A DNA stretch of 17,748 nt from a bacterium. GTDB lineage: Bacteria > Eremiobacterota > Eremiobacteria > Baltobacterales > Baltobacteraceae. The translations under genes and the position numbers were made by a program. The stretch covers positions 1-17,748 of the forward strand of contig JAJXXM010000306.1 of the NCBI GenBank assembly GCA_021781095.1, in the 5' to 3' direction. Positions 7,023 to 14,095 of the stretch are shown piece by piece. Position 1 is the first letter of the stretch, and each line of letters begins with the position of its first letter. The notes beneath the pieces were generated by a model. That model saw only the letters and a program-made list of their open reading frames with translations. It was not told the DNA's origin and ran no database searches.

Positions 7023-8629
7023 ACGACCTCGCCGAACGCGTCCGCGAACGACGCACCTTCGCCATTATCTCGCACCCCGACGCCGGGAAAACCACGCTCA
7101 CCGAAAAATTGCTGCTCTACGGAGGCGCGATTCACGTGGCGGGGCAAGTTGCGGCGCGTCGCGCGCGCCGATCGGCGACGAGCGACTGGATGGAGTTGGA
7201 GCGCGAACGCGGCATCTCGATCACCTCGACGGTGCTGCAGTTTCCCTATCGCGACCATACGATCAATCTGCTCGACACGCCGGGGCACCAAGATTTCGGC
7301 GAGGATACCTATCGAACGTTGATGGCCGCCGATAGTGCGGTGATGCTGATCGACGCGGCACGCGGCGTCGAACCGCAGACGAAAAAGCTCTTTGCAATCT
7401 GTCGCGAGCGCGGGATTCCGCTCTTCACGTTTATCAACAAGATGGACCGCCCTAGCCGCGACCCGCTCGAACTGCTTGACGAATTGGAATCGGTGCTCGG
7501 GATCGCCGCATTTCCGATGAACTGGCCGCTCGGAAACGGCGAACGCTTCCGCGGCGTCTACGATCGCGCGACGCACGAGGTACACGTCTTCGAACGAACC
7601 GCTCACGGGGCGAAACGCGCGGCGGTACAGATGGCCGGTATCGACGACCCCGGCCTGCGCGAACTCGTCGACGACGACAGCTATCGCGAGTTTATCGACG
7701 GCGTCGAATTGTTGGAGGGTGCCGGGGCGCGTTTCGATCGCGACGCATTCGCTCGTGGAGCGGCGACGCCGGTCTTTTTCGGGAGTGCCGCGACGAACTT
7801 CGGCGTACAGCTCTTTCTCGATCGCTTTCTCGAGCTCGCGCCGCCGCCCGGCGCGCGCGCGTTCTCGGGCGGAGTCGCACTCGCGCCGGAGACGCCGCGT
7901 TTCTCGGGATTCGTTTTCAAGATCCAGGCGAATATGGATCCACGGCATCGCGACCGGATTGCGTTCCTTCGCGTCTGCAGCGGTGAGTTCGCGCGCGATA
8001 TGGTGGTGCGCAACGGCCGCTCCGGAAAGGACGTCCGGCTCGCTCGCGCCATGCGGCTCTTCGCCGACGAGCGCGAATCGCTCGAAACCGCCTATGCCGG
8101 TGACGTCGTCGGGCTCGCCAACCCCGGGGTTTTTGCCATCGGCGACCCCGTCTACGTCGGAAGCGAGGTGGCGTTCGCACCGATTCCCGCGTTCGCACCG
8201 GAACATTTTGCGAGCGTTCGGAGTATCGATAGCGCTGGGTACAAATCGTTTGCGAAAGGGATCGCGCAATTGCGGGAAGAGGGAGCGGTGCAGGTGTTTT
8301 ATCCGTATGGATCGATGCGCTCCGAACCGATTTTGGGGGCGGTCGGCGAACTGCAATTCGAGGTGGCGAAATATCGCTTGGAAGCGGAATACAACGTGCG
8401 CACCCACTTTTCGCGGCTCCCGCACGACACGATTCGTCGCGTCGAAGGGGAGCTCGTCGGCGCGACGCCGCTCCAACTGGGAAGCGGCTCGATGCTCTTG
8501 GAAGATTGGGAGGGACGCCCCGTGCTGCTCGCCGAGCGCGAATGGAGCCTGCGACTCATCGAGGAGTGGAACCCCAAACATCGATTGGTGCCCTTCACCA
8601 CACGCATGCAACAGGAGGCAACCGCCTAA
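7019..8629 (+). CDS. prfC: Peptide chain release factor 3
   Basis: RF3 is a ribosome-dependent translational GTPase that removes RF1 or RF2 from the ribosome after termination. At 536 residues it matches the usual length (529 in E. coli). The G domain has G1 SHPDAGKT (18-25), the RF3-like segment SDWMELERERGISI (55-68) holding the switch-I Thr/Ser region, G3 DTPGH (86-90) and G4 NKMD (140-143). FFGSAATNFGVQ follows near 250-262 as the G5 region. The later beta-barrel domain (KIQANMDPRHRDRIAFLRVCSG) and the C-terminal VGELQFEV segment are RF3-typical and exclude EF-G or PrfH. The start is a GTG at 7019 overlapping the previous stop as GTGA; the TAA at 8627-8629 abuts the next ATG with no gap. 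A housekeeping translation factor is embedded among envelope genes here. Confidence 0.97.
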   Translation: MNDLAERVRERRTFAIISHPDAGKTTLTEKLLLYGGAIHVAGQVAARRARRSATSDWMELERERGISITSTVLQFPYRDHTINLLDTPGHQDFGEDTYRTLMAADSAVMLIDAARGVEPQTKKLFAICRERGIPLFTFINKMDRPSRDPLELLDELESVLGIAAFPMNWPLGNGERFRGVYDRATHEVHVFERTAHGAKRAAVQMAGIDDPGLRELVDDDSYREFIDGVELLEGAGARFDRDAFARGAATPVFFGSAATNFGVQLFLDRFLELAPPPGARAFSGGVALAPETPRFSGFVFKIQANMDPRHRDRIAFLRVCSGEFARDMVVRNGRSGKDVRLARAMRLFADERESLETAYAGDVVGLANPGVFAIGDPVYVGSEVAFAPIPAFAPEHFASVRSIDSAGYKSFAKGIAQLREEGAVQVFYPYGSMRSEPILGAVGELQFEVAKYRLEAEYNVRTHFSRLPHDTIRRVEGELVGATPLQLGSGSMLLEDWEGRPVLLAEREWSLRLIEEWNPKHRLVPFTTRMQQEATA

Positions 8630-8983
8630 ATGAAACGTTTGACGCTCGCCATCGCCGCGTGTGCGGCCCTCGCGCTCGTCAGTTGCGGTGGGGAGAACCG
8701 CTACGAGCGCCTTGCGGATCGCATCACGCGGGCGATGCAGAACAACTCCATCGCTCCGGTCCAGAACGAACTCGCAAAGGGGGTGAATATCGACCGCGTG
8801 CGCGTCGCTGAGGCCGCCGATGCCCTCGCTCCCTTGGGAAAGATCGAATCCGTCAAAGAAGTGAAGCCTTGCGAACCCGGCGTGCACTGTTTCATCGTGA
8901 AGTTTCAAAAGGCGACCTATCGGGAGAAGCTCCGGCTCGACGAAAACGGGAAGATCGTTGCGTGGCGTTACTCCCCGGTATAG
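8630..8983 (+). CDS. Small lipoprotein of unknown function
   Basis: The ATG follows the prfC stop directly. The 117-residue product has a textbook lipoprotein signal: Lys-Arg, a hydrophobic run, and a lipobox LVSC with C19 as the lipidated residue, then Gly-Gly-Glu. The mature domain of about 98 residues starts with an amphipathic helix containing RLADRITRAMQNNS, continues with a segment around LAPLGKIESVKEVKPC, and ends in beta-type sequence with a second cysteine pair candidate (CEPGVHC, with the two Cys five residues apart between them). The layout resembles small NTF2/DUF3887-like periplasmic domains, but I would not assign a family. Its last 22 bases overlap the dehydratase start in another frame. 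Confidence 0.8.
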   Translation: MKRLTLAIAACAALALVSCGGENRYERLADRITRAMQNNSIAPVQNELAKGVNIDRVRVAEAADALAPLGKIESVKEVKPCEPGVHCFIVKFQKATYREKLRLDENGKIVAWRYSPV

Positions 8984-9921
8984 ATGAGGTTCGCGCTGCG
9001 GCGCGTCGCATCGAAGGGGTGGCGCACCGCACGCCGGTTCTGCACTCGCGCACGCTCGACGCGCGCGTCGGGGCACGAGTGCACGTAAAATGCGAGAATT
9101 TTCAACGGGTCGGAGCGTTCAAATTTCGCGGCGCCTATAACGCGCTCGCCTCGCTCTCTCCGGAGGAACGGGCGCGCGGCGTCGTTGCGTATTCCAGCGG
9201 CAACCACGCCCAAGGCGTCGCGCTCGCCGCAGCACTACTCGGCATCGAAGCGACGATCGTGATGCCGCATGACGCCCCGGCGAGCAAACGCGAGGCGACG
9301 CGCGGATACGGGGCGCGCGTGGTGGAGTACCGGCGCGGCGAGGAAGATCGCGAAGCGATCGCCGCGGAGATCGTCGCTCGAAGTGGAGCGCTCACGATCG
9401 CACCCTACGACGATCCGCGCATTATCGCCGGCGCCGGAACCGCCGCGCTCGAACTCGGCGAAGAGATCGGCACGCTCGATGCCTTGGTGCTCGCCGTCGG
9501 CGGCGGCGGATTGCTCTCCGGCAGCGCGATCGCGCTTCACGACCGCTCGCCCGACGCCGCACTCTGGGGGGTGGAGCCCGAAGCGGGCAACGATTTCCAG
9601 CGCTCGCTCGCCGCCGGCGAACGCGTGAGCATTCCCGTGCCGCAGACGATCGCCGACGGATTGCAAACCACCTCGCCGGGAAAATTGACCTTTGAAATCG
9701 CGCGCGCGCACGGCGCGCGCATCGCGACGGTGAGCGACGACGACCTGCGTTCGGCGATGAGGTTTGCTTGCGAACGATTGAAGATCGTGCTCGAGCCCAG
9801 CGGGGCGGCGGCGCTCGCGGCGTTACTCGCCGGCCGCATCGAGGTTGCGGGGAAGAACGTCGGCATCATTCTGACCGGCGGAAATATCGATGCGGCGCGC
9901 TTCGCCGCGGCGATTTCGTAA
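8962..9921 (+). CDS. PLP-dependent threonine/serine dehydratase (serine racemase-like, no ACT domain)
   Basis: This is a fold-type II PLP enzyme that deaminates threonine or serine to a 2-oxo acid and ammonia; close relatives racemise serine or dehydrate 3-hydroxyaspartate. Visible are the PLP lysine K54 in GAFKFRGAYNAL, the substrate loop SSGNHAQG (78-85), the phosphate loop GGGGL (180-184), EPSGAAA (278-284) and TGGN (306-309) at the ring-nitrogen site. The length of 319 residues, with no C-terminal regulatory ACT domain, fits the catabolic/serine-racemase group rather than biosynthetic IlvA. I chose GTG 8962: no in-frame ATG lies near, and GGGAAG sits eight bases upstream. This makes a 22-bp overlap with the preceding lipoprotein. 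Substrate preference is open. Confidence 0.93.
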   Translation: MALLPGIDEVRAAARRIEGVAHRTPVLHSRTLDARVGARVHVKCENFQRVGAFKFRGAYNALASLSPEERARGVVAYSSGNHAQGVALAAALLGIEATIVMPHDAPASKREATRGYGARVVEYRRGEEDREAIAAEIVARSGALTIAPYDDPRIIAGAGTAALELGEEIGTLDALVLAVGGGGLLSGSAIALHDRSPDAALWGVEPEAGNDFQRSLAAGERVSIPVPQTIADGLQTTSPGKLTFEIARAHGARIATVSDDDLRSAMRFACERLKIVLEPSGAAALAALLAGRIEVAGKNVGIILTGGNIDAARFAAAIS

Positions 9922-9923
9922 CG

Positions 9924-11075
9924 ATGCGCGAATTTCTTCAACGCGCGCCTCGCTGGGCGCTGGTGCTCGCGCAACTCGCGCACGCCGCATCGTGGGTGCT
10001 CTTATTCTGGATCGCCACCCAACAAGGAGTCGCCGGGCTCACGCCCGCGGCGATCGCATGGATCCATTTGGTCGGGCTCGGCTGGATCACGCTCACCGCG
10101 CTCGCAATTTTGATTCCGTTGATTCCTGCGACCACGGGCGTCACATGGCAGGCCCCGAGGCTGCAGCACCTCGCGCTCGCAGGCTTCGCCGTAGGGGCGA
10201 TCTGTTTTCCGGCGGCATGGCTCGCCTTCGATCGCGCAATTCCGGCGGTCGGCGGCATCCTCGTCGTTGCGGCAGCGTTTTACGTTGCCCTCGCCCTGTG
10301 GGCGCTCTCGGGGGCGGCTCGCGGCGAACGCGTCGAGCGCGCCGTCGCGCGGGCCTTTTCGATCTCGTTGATCATCTTCGCGCTCGTCGCCGTGCTCGGC
10401 GCGACGCTCGCGGGAGCGATCGCGGCGCCGGTCGTTCCGGCATGGTTTCTCCATCTCGCTCGCGCGCACGCGCTTCTCGGGTTACTCGGTTGGTTGACGC
10501 TGTTGATTTACGGAGTCTCGGCGCGGACGCTTCGATTGCTTTTTGCCGAGCGTTCGCGGTTGCTCTTCGCGCATATCGTCGTCGGGACGCTCGGCATGGC
10601 CGGTGCGATCGTCCTTGCAGCAGGTGCGGCAGCGGGCTCGCTCGCGACGATGTGGGTTGGTGCGGTGGCGATGGCGATCGCCGCGCTCGCCTATGCCGTC
10701 GATACGCTCGATATCGTCGCTCGTTCGCAGGGCGCGATGGTGGTGCGAGCGTTCGTCGTCGCGAGCGTGTTGTGGTCGCTCGTCGCGATCGTGCTCGGCA
10801 TCGGCACCTTGCTCGGCCACCATTGGAGCGATGCATTCGGTTACGTCGTGCTCGTCGGATGGGTCGGACAGATGCTCGACGGGCATCTCGCGAGCCTCGC
10901 TCGCCCGCTTCCGGCATGGCTTTCGTTCGTGGCGTTTCAGAGCGCCGTGCTCTACGGGCTGATGGGGTTGCTGGCCGGCTTCGCCGCACCGGTCGCGCTG
11001 GCGGCGGCGTTCGGCGCGCTCGGCTGGTGTGCGGCAATCGTCGCGCTCGGCTCCGCTTATCGCCCCATCGAATAG
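9924..11075 (+). CDS. Multi-pass membrane protein, NnrS / heme-copper oxidase subunit I-like (copy A)
   Basis: The ATG at 9924 is two bases past the dehydratase stop. The 383-residue protein is about 70% hydrophobic with roughly 10-12 helices. Histidines sit at helix starts in patterns recalling the subunit-I-like and NnrS membrane families: WIHLVGLGWITLT (H48), RLQHLALAG (H82), HLARAHALLGLLGW (H177, H182), FAHIVVG (H217) and DGHLASLAR (H321). NnrS proteins bind heme and copper and act in nitric-oxide tolerance in some proteobacteria; here heme binding is an inference from the histidines only. The last 19 bases overlap tail to tail with the peroxidase-related gene on the other strand. A second gene of the same general design lies at 12885-14075. 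It is the last gene of the plus-strand run. Confidence 0.75.
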   Translation: MREFLQRAPRWALVLAQLAHAASWVLLFWIATQQGVAGLTPAAIAWIHLVGLGWITLTALAILIPLIPATTGVTWQAPRLQHLALAGFAVGAICFPAAWLAFDRAIPAVGGILVVAAAFYVALALWALSGAARGERVERAVARAFSISLIIFALVAVLGATLAGAIAAPVVPAWFLHLARAHALLGLLGWLTLLIYGVSARTLRLLFAERSRLLFAHIVVGTLGMAGAIVLAAGAAAGSLATMWVGAVAMAIAALAYAVDTLDIVARSQGAMVVRAFVVASVLWSLVAIVLGIGTLLGHHWSDAFGYVVLVGWVGQMLDGHLASLARPLPAWLSFVAFQSAVLYGLMGLLAGFAAPVALAAAFGALGWCAAIVALGSAYRPIE

Positions 11076-11629
11076 AACTCGGCGTTCGGCCGCATATCCA
11101 TCATCCCGGCCATGCGGTTGGAGAAGCCAAAAAATGCCGCGACCGCAGCGATATCCCAGATGTCGTTATCGGAGAGGCCGGCGGCCCGAAGTGCATCGAT
11201 CTCGGCATCGGTGGCGGCAAATCCCGGCTCGTTCACGCGCGATGCGAAGGTGAGGATCGTTCGCAACCGGTCGCTGAGACGAGCGCTGCGCCAATTGTTG
11301 GCGATCTGTTCGGCAAGCTCTACATCCTTACCGATAACGCGCAGTGCCGCTCCGTGCGCCGTCATGCAGTACTGACAGCGATTCTCGCTGGAGACCGCAA
11401 CGACGATCGCTTCGCGTTCGAAGCGCGAGAGCCCGCTCTCGCCTCGCATGAGCACGTCGTGGTAGGCCATGAAGGCGCGAAAATGTTCGGGACGCCGAGC
11501 GTACGCGCGAAAGACGTTCGGCACGAAACCGATGCGTTCGCGGTTCTTTGCGTAGATTGCGGCGATATCGTCGGGAAGCGTCGCCTCATCGGGCTCGCCG
11601 AAACGCGACGGGAGAATGGGATCGTTCAT
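11057..11629 (-). CDS. AhpD-like peroxidase-related protein (carboxymuconolactone decarboxylase fold)
   Basis: The 190-residue product is all-helical in outline and carries the redox motif CQYCMTAHG: C85-x2-C88 with H92 four residues on, and E82 three residues before C85, which is the arrangement of the AhpD/CMD proteins. The C-terminal part (LSDNDIWDIAAVAAFFGFSNRMA) is typical of the subgroup usually called 'peroxidase-related enzyme'. Such proteins use the Cys pair to reduce hydroperoxides or to shuttle disulfides in the cytoplasm, with the partner usually unknown. The ATG at 11629 has GGAG about 11 bases upstream. The 3' end overlaps the convergent membrane-protein gene by 19 bp, and there is no obvious terminator between them. 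Confidence 0.92.
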   Translation of the reverse strand: MNDPILPSRFGEPDEATLPDDIAAIYAKNRERIGFVPNVFRAYARRPEHFRAFMAYHDVLMRGESGLSRFEREAIVVAVSSENRCQYCMTAHGAALRVIGKDVELAEQIANNWRSARLSDRLRTILTFASRVNEPGFAATDAEIDALRAAGLSDNDIWDIAAVAAFFGFSNRMAGMMDMRPNAEFYSMGR

Positions 11630-11868
11630 GCCGCATGATTCTCCGGCGTTTCATCCGTTCTCTTCCGCGCGAATGGAATGGCGCAGTGCAGTCGGCTTCG
11701 CGAGGGCGACGCGCGTAGCCGAGACGGGTTCGCCTCCCCTATCCTAAAGGGGTTTCCAGATGCGGGCGCCAAGGTGCGCGCCGCCAATGGAGCGGTGTTC
11801 TCGTCGGCGCAACCTGCGCGTTGGCCTTGGGGGGCATTTTTGAAAAGTCGGGCCGTGAGGATATCGCG
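11630..11868. other. 239-bp divergent intergenic region with small hairpins
   Basis: This is the space between the divergent peroxidase-related gene and the orphan gene at 11869. It contains CCCCT-7 nt-AGGGG (11736-11752), followed by TTTCC, and GCGCA-3 nt-TGCGC (11807-11819). A run of G then T (ggggggcattttt) lies at 11829-11841. I see no convincing -35/-10 pair, no RNA gene and no reading frame I would trust. It probably holds the promoters for both genes. Confidence 0.4.
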
Positions 11869-12408
11869 ATGAATATTATTATTATTAACACGACCCTCGC
11901 GGCCGACGTTCGAATCGAGCCGGCCTCCGAGCGACCGGCCGCGACACACAACGAGTATTCCTTCACGTATCCGGGAGAGCGACTTCGAGACGGCGCCCTC
12001 TTGAAAGTTTTCCGTGAGCGGCAACCCGGATGGGTTGGGCTGTTCTCGCCCGGGCAGAGTGCCTTTTCCGGGGCCGCGTCGTGCTTACTCGGCCGAAGGA
12101 TCGTTGTGGTGTCGAGCGGCGCGGCCTACCTCGTCGATGTTGAACGACCCGAAAGGTACGAATGCCTCGACTCTTCTTTCGTTACCGGGATGCAGGTGGT
12201 GTCAGACGCGGGTGTCGTCGTGCTCTTCGACTTCTGGGGCCTGTGGGGAATAGGCGCCGATGGAATACTTTGGCACACGGAGACGCAAGCCGATGGCATT
12301 GAGCTCACGAAAATTGTCGAGCAACGAATTTGCGGGCTGCTCGCGATCCCTGGGGCGATGCCATCGGAGTTCTCGATCGACTGTAGGACGGGACGGATCG
12401 AGGAATGA
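11869..12408 (+). CDS. Orphan protein of unknown function
   Basis: An ATG at 11869 with GAGG eight bases upstream opens a 179-residue product. There is no signal peptide or membrane helix, although the first residues are MNIIII, encoded by four ATT codons in a row. The middle has repeated hydrophobic beta-type segments (CLLGRRIVVVSSGAAYLVDV, then MQVVSDAGVVVLFDFWGLWG) and GADGILWHT, and the end reads EFSIDCRTGRIEE. This recalls an uncharacterised bacterial family with a 'gly-shared, DFW/DFT, aG.dGl.W, VDlrTG' pattern, probably a small beta-propeller-like or beta-sandwich protein; I cannot name it. Base composition falls along the gene, from about 65% GC near the start to about 55-57% in the second half, unlike its neighbours. 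A transferred or fast-evolving gene is plausible. It has no obvious partner. Confidence 0.65.
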   Translation: MNIIIINTTLAADVRIEPASERPAATHNEYSFTYPGERLRDGALLKVFRERQPGWVGLFSPGQSAFSGAASCLLGRRIVVVSSGAAYLVDVERPERYECLDSSFVTGMQVVSDAGVVVLFDFWGLWGIGADGILWHTETQADGIELTKIVEQRICGLLAIPGAMPSEFSIDCRTGRIEE

Positions 12409-12534
12409 TCTTCTTTCAAGTCTTGCGACGAGCCCTCTATAACTTGGCGTATTTAAGTCTTAAGGAATTCAATTGCTCGGAGGGGAAGGATCTAGCCCTC
12501 CTAGAAAATCGAGCAAGCTCGCGGGGTTCATAAG
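12409..12534. other. AT-richer leader of the small membrane-protein gene
   Basis: This 126-bp gap is clearly poorer in GC than the rest of the window. It contains TATAAC at 12438-12443 as a possible -10 element without a good -35, the near-palindrome TTAAGtCTTAA at 12453-12463, and the nested inverted repeat listed separately. It looks like a promoter and leader, not a gene. Confidence 0.4.
12473..12516 (+). promoter_or_regulatory. Nested inverted repeat in the leader of the 12535 gene
   Basis: An outer 7-bp repeat, TTGCTCG (12473-12479) with CGAGCAA (12510-12516), encloses an inner one, GGAGGG (12479-12484) with CCCTCC (12496-12501). In RNA this gives a hairpin with a one-sided bulge (TAGAAAAT). 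It ends 18 bases before the ATG, and no T-run follows, so it is more likely a translational or RNA-stability element or an operator than a terminator. GGAGGG within the stem is anti-Shine-Dalgarno-like but lies too far upstream to serve as the ribosome site. Confidence 0.45.
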
Positions 12535-12768
12535 ATGAATCCTATTGTAGGTACAATATTTTGTGGCCTAATCGGGTTATATATTTCGAGACGAATTCCG
12601 CTGACACCGCGTGTACTTTTTATTTCAGCGGCATCACTTTTCTGGCCATTAGGATCCATTGGGACCACTTCAAATGCGGCGCACTACGCTATTTACGGAT
12701 GGATTGGAAGCATCATATGTACTTCCGTAACGGTAAGTATAGCTTGGCGCTTTCGTAATCTGCTTTAA
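12535..12768 (+). CDS. Small low-GC membrane protein of unknown function
   Basis: The 77-residue product starts at an ATG with CGGGG eight bases upstream. It is strongly hydrophobic, with two or three membrane helices (about 3-19, 27-43 and 50-70) and a few basic residues between them (SRRIP, 18-22) and at the end (WRFRNLL). There is no recognised family, no enzymatic residue and no partner of known function. The gene is about 43% GC, against roughly 68% in the next gene, and uses A/T-ending codons and AT-rich words that are rare elsewhere in the window. This points to recent acquisition or to a cassette. A holin/toxin-like or accessory envelope peptide is conceivable, but nothing in the sequence selects one. 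It could also be a chance frame in foreign DNA. Confidence 0.5.
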   Translation: MNPIVGTIFCGLIGLYISRRIPLTPRVLFISAASLFWPLGSIGTTSNAAHYAIYGWIGSIICTSVTVSIAWRFRNLL

Positions 12769-12871
12769 GGCGTGGCGCCGGCCTTTGTGTGAAACCGGCT
12801 CGCTTCGGTGGGCACTCGCGCTTTCGTCGCAAATGAAGTCGCGACGGGTCGAGCGCCAGTTCACCGAGGAC
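12769..12871. other. Short gap between convergent genes
   Basis: This separates the small membrane-protein gene from the convergent copy-B membrane gene. It holds GCCGG-13 nt-CCGGC near 12779-12801 and GTCGC-10 nt-GCGAC near 12827-12846, neither followed by a T-run on the plus strand, so I do not call a plus-strand terminator. Composition is back to high GC. Confidence 0.35.
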
Positions 12872-12900
12872 AAAAAACCAGTCTTCAACCTGTGAAGTCT
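12872..12900 (-). terminator. Intrinsic terminator at the end of the copy-B membrane gene
   Basis: Read on the minus strand, AGACTTCA (12900-12893) pairs with TGAAGACT (12887-12880) around a five-base loop, with one A-A mismatch, followed by GG and six T (12877-12872). The hairpin overlaps the last codons and the stop at 12885-12887. The stem is modest and AT-rich, so strength is uncertain. Confidence 0.5.
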
Positions 12901-14075
12901 TGTGGCCGCGTTATCGATCGGTCTCCCGCCGTTCTCTTCCGCAGCAAGAACGGACGCGCGAGCTGGGTGAGGAGCCCCGCCCACGCGAGCAAGGCGAATG
13001 CCGCTGCCGCGCGCTCGGCGCCGATCGCGAGCAGCGCTCCGCCGAGCAGCCAGAACGCGAGAATCGCAAAGCCGAGCACGGAGTGGTTCATCTCGCCGAG
13101 CGTGGGGATATTTCGCGTACCTTCGCTGCGCGACCGTGCGATCCACCAGAGAAACGGAACGATGCGCTGCAGATACCCAACCACCGCGCAACCGACGAAT
13201 ACCCAGAGTGCGAGCAGAATCGCCAGCTGCCCATCACGCAACGCGAGTGCGATCGGTGCGGCGAGCGCGCCGATCGCACTCGCAAGGGCGTAGAAGAGCG
13301 TCTCGCGCTGATAGGCTGGGTTTCGCTTGCGTAGCAACCGGAAGAGGGTGAAGAAGAATGCCGCCGCCGCGAGTTCGAGCGGTACGAATGCGAGCCCCGG
13401 CGCAAAGATGACGGCGAGCAGCGCAAGCAGTGCGGCGAGACTCGTCGCACCGGCAAGATACGGAGCGCGCGTTTCGAGATCGAATCGTTCGAACATACGC
13501 AGCAAGCGTAACGTCACCCCGACGATGAGCGTACCGAAGAACCCGGCGAGCCCCAAGAGCGCATGCGAGAACGGCGCCGCACCGGTCGCGCGGCCGTCGA
13601 TCAATCGTTGTGCCGTCCAGAGCCCGGCGACGAGCGTTCCCAATAACCAGAGTAGCGAGAGCGTCGCGGCGGCGGCCGGGGCGGCGGGGCGTTGCCTGCG
13701 CAGCGTCGCGGTGAGGACGACGATCTGCAACAGCACGCCGACGAGAAAGAGTGCGCCGCCGTCGCGCACCTCGGAGAAACCTCCGCGTGCGAATCCCACG
13801 ACGAGCAACAGCGTTCCGATCACCGCGCATGCGAGATGGACGAAGCTGAGCCACTGCAACTGCAACGGCACCATCGCTACGACCGGGACGAACTGGTAGA
13901 TGAGCCCCATCGCGGTGGTGAGAAAAAAGCCGAGGATCAGCGCGTGGAGCGCTGCGAGCGGCGCCGGAGAACCGAGGATCCCCCAGAGCGCGAGCGCCCC
14001 TAGCCAAAGGAGCGCCGTCGCTACGAATGCGAGCGGGATCTGCGGCGGAGGAACGGTCGAGGCGCGTTCTTTCAC
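12885..14075 (-). CDS. Multi-pass membrane protein, NnrS / heme-copper oxidase subunit I-like (copy B)
   Basis: The GTG at 14075 has GGAGG four bases upstream. The 396-residue product has about 11-12 membrane helices. Its only four histidines all lie at helix ends: H44 (LHALILGFFLTTAMGLIYQFVP), H80 (SFVHLACAV), H171 (FSHALLGLAGFF) and H331 (MNHSVLGFA). The sequence HALLGLAG...LIVGVTLRLLRMF (171-195) matches HALLGLLG...LIYGVSARTLRLLF of copy A at 9924-11075, and the first two histidines are similarly spaced. GYLQRIVPFLWW (300-311) is a pattern I associate with the subunit-I-like membrane proteins. Heme binding is therefore plausible but unproven. A strong terminator separates it from the CHRD-like gene upstream, so it is probably its own transcript. 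Confidence 0.75.
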   Translation of the reverse strand: MKERASTVPPPQIPLAFVATALLWLGALALWGILGSPAPLAALHALILGFFLTTAMGLIYQFVPVVAMVPLQLQWLSFVHLACAVIGTLLLVVGFARGGFSEVRDGGALFLVGVLLQIVVLTATLRRQRPAAPAAAATLSLLWLLGTLVAGLWTAQRLIDGRATGAAPFSHALLGLAGFFGTLIVGVTLRLLRMFERFDLETRAPYLAGATSLAALLALLAVIFAPGLAFVPLELAAAAFFFTLFRLLRKRNPAYQRETLFYALASAIGALAAPIALALRDGQLAILLALWVFVGCAVVGYLQRIVPFLWWIARSRSEGTRNIPTLGEMNHSVLGFAILAFWLLGGALLAIGAERAAAAFALLAWAGLLTQLARPFLLRKRTAGDRSITRPQDFTG

Positions 14076-14095
14076 GATGCCTCCGAGTATAGCGT

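Noticed and set aside
6998..9076. 692-residue open frame on the minus strand
   Set aside because: It runs opposite prfC, which is unmistakable, and also opposite the lipoprotein and the dehydratase start. The composition (Arg, His, Ala, Asp) is that of a mirror frame.
9890..11638. 582-residue open frame on the plus strand in another frame
   Set aside because: It overlaps the copy-A membrane gene and the opposite AhpD-like gene, has no hydrophobic or domain pattern and is extremely Arg-rich.
11716..11752. GGGTTCGCC followed by CCC, resembling a tRNA T-arm
   Set aside because: The T-stem has a mismatch and no matching 7-bp acceptor strand, anticodon arm or CCA-proximal pairing is found upstream, so it is not a tRNA or tmRNA.
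11872..11888. ATT trinucleotide repeat just after the start codon of the orphan gene
   Set aside because: Changes in a three-base repeat keep the frame, and four units are too few to suggest phase variation.
11626..12024. 132-residue minus-strand frame across the divergent intergenic region
   Set aside because: It overlaps the start of the orphan gene on the other strand, has no signal or domain, and would leave no room for promoters; the plus-strand gene has the better ribosome site.
12409..12780. Possible insertion element or its remnant
   Set aside because: No transposase fragment, terminal inverted repeats at the patch edges or flanking target duplications could be seen.
12779..12801. 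GCCGG/CCGGC hairpin as terminator for the small membrane-protein gene
   Set aside because: The loop is 13 bases, the stem only five pairs, and there is no T-run after it.
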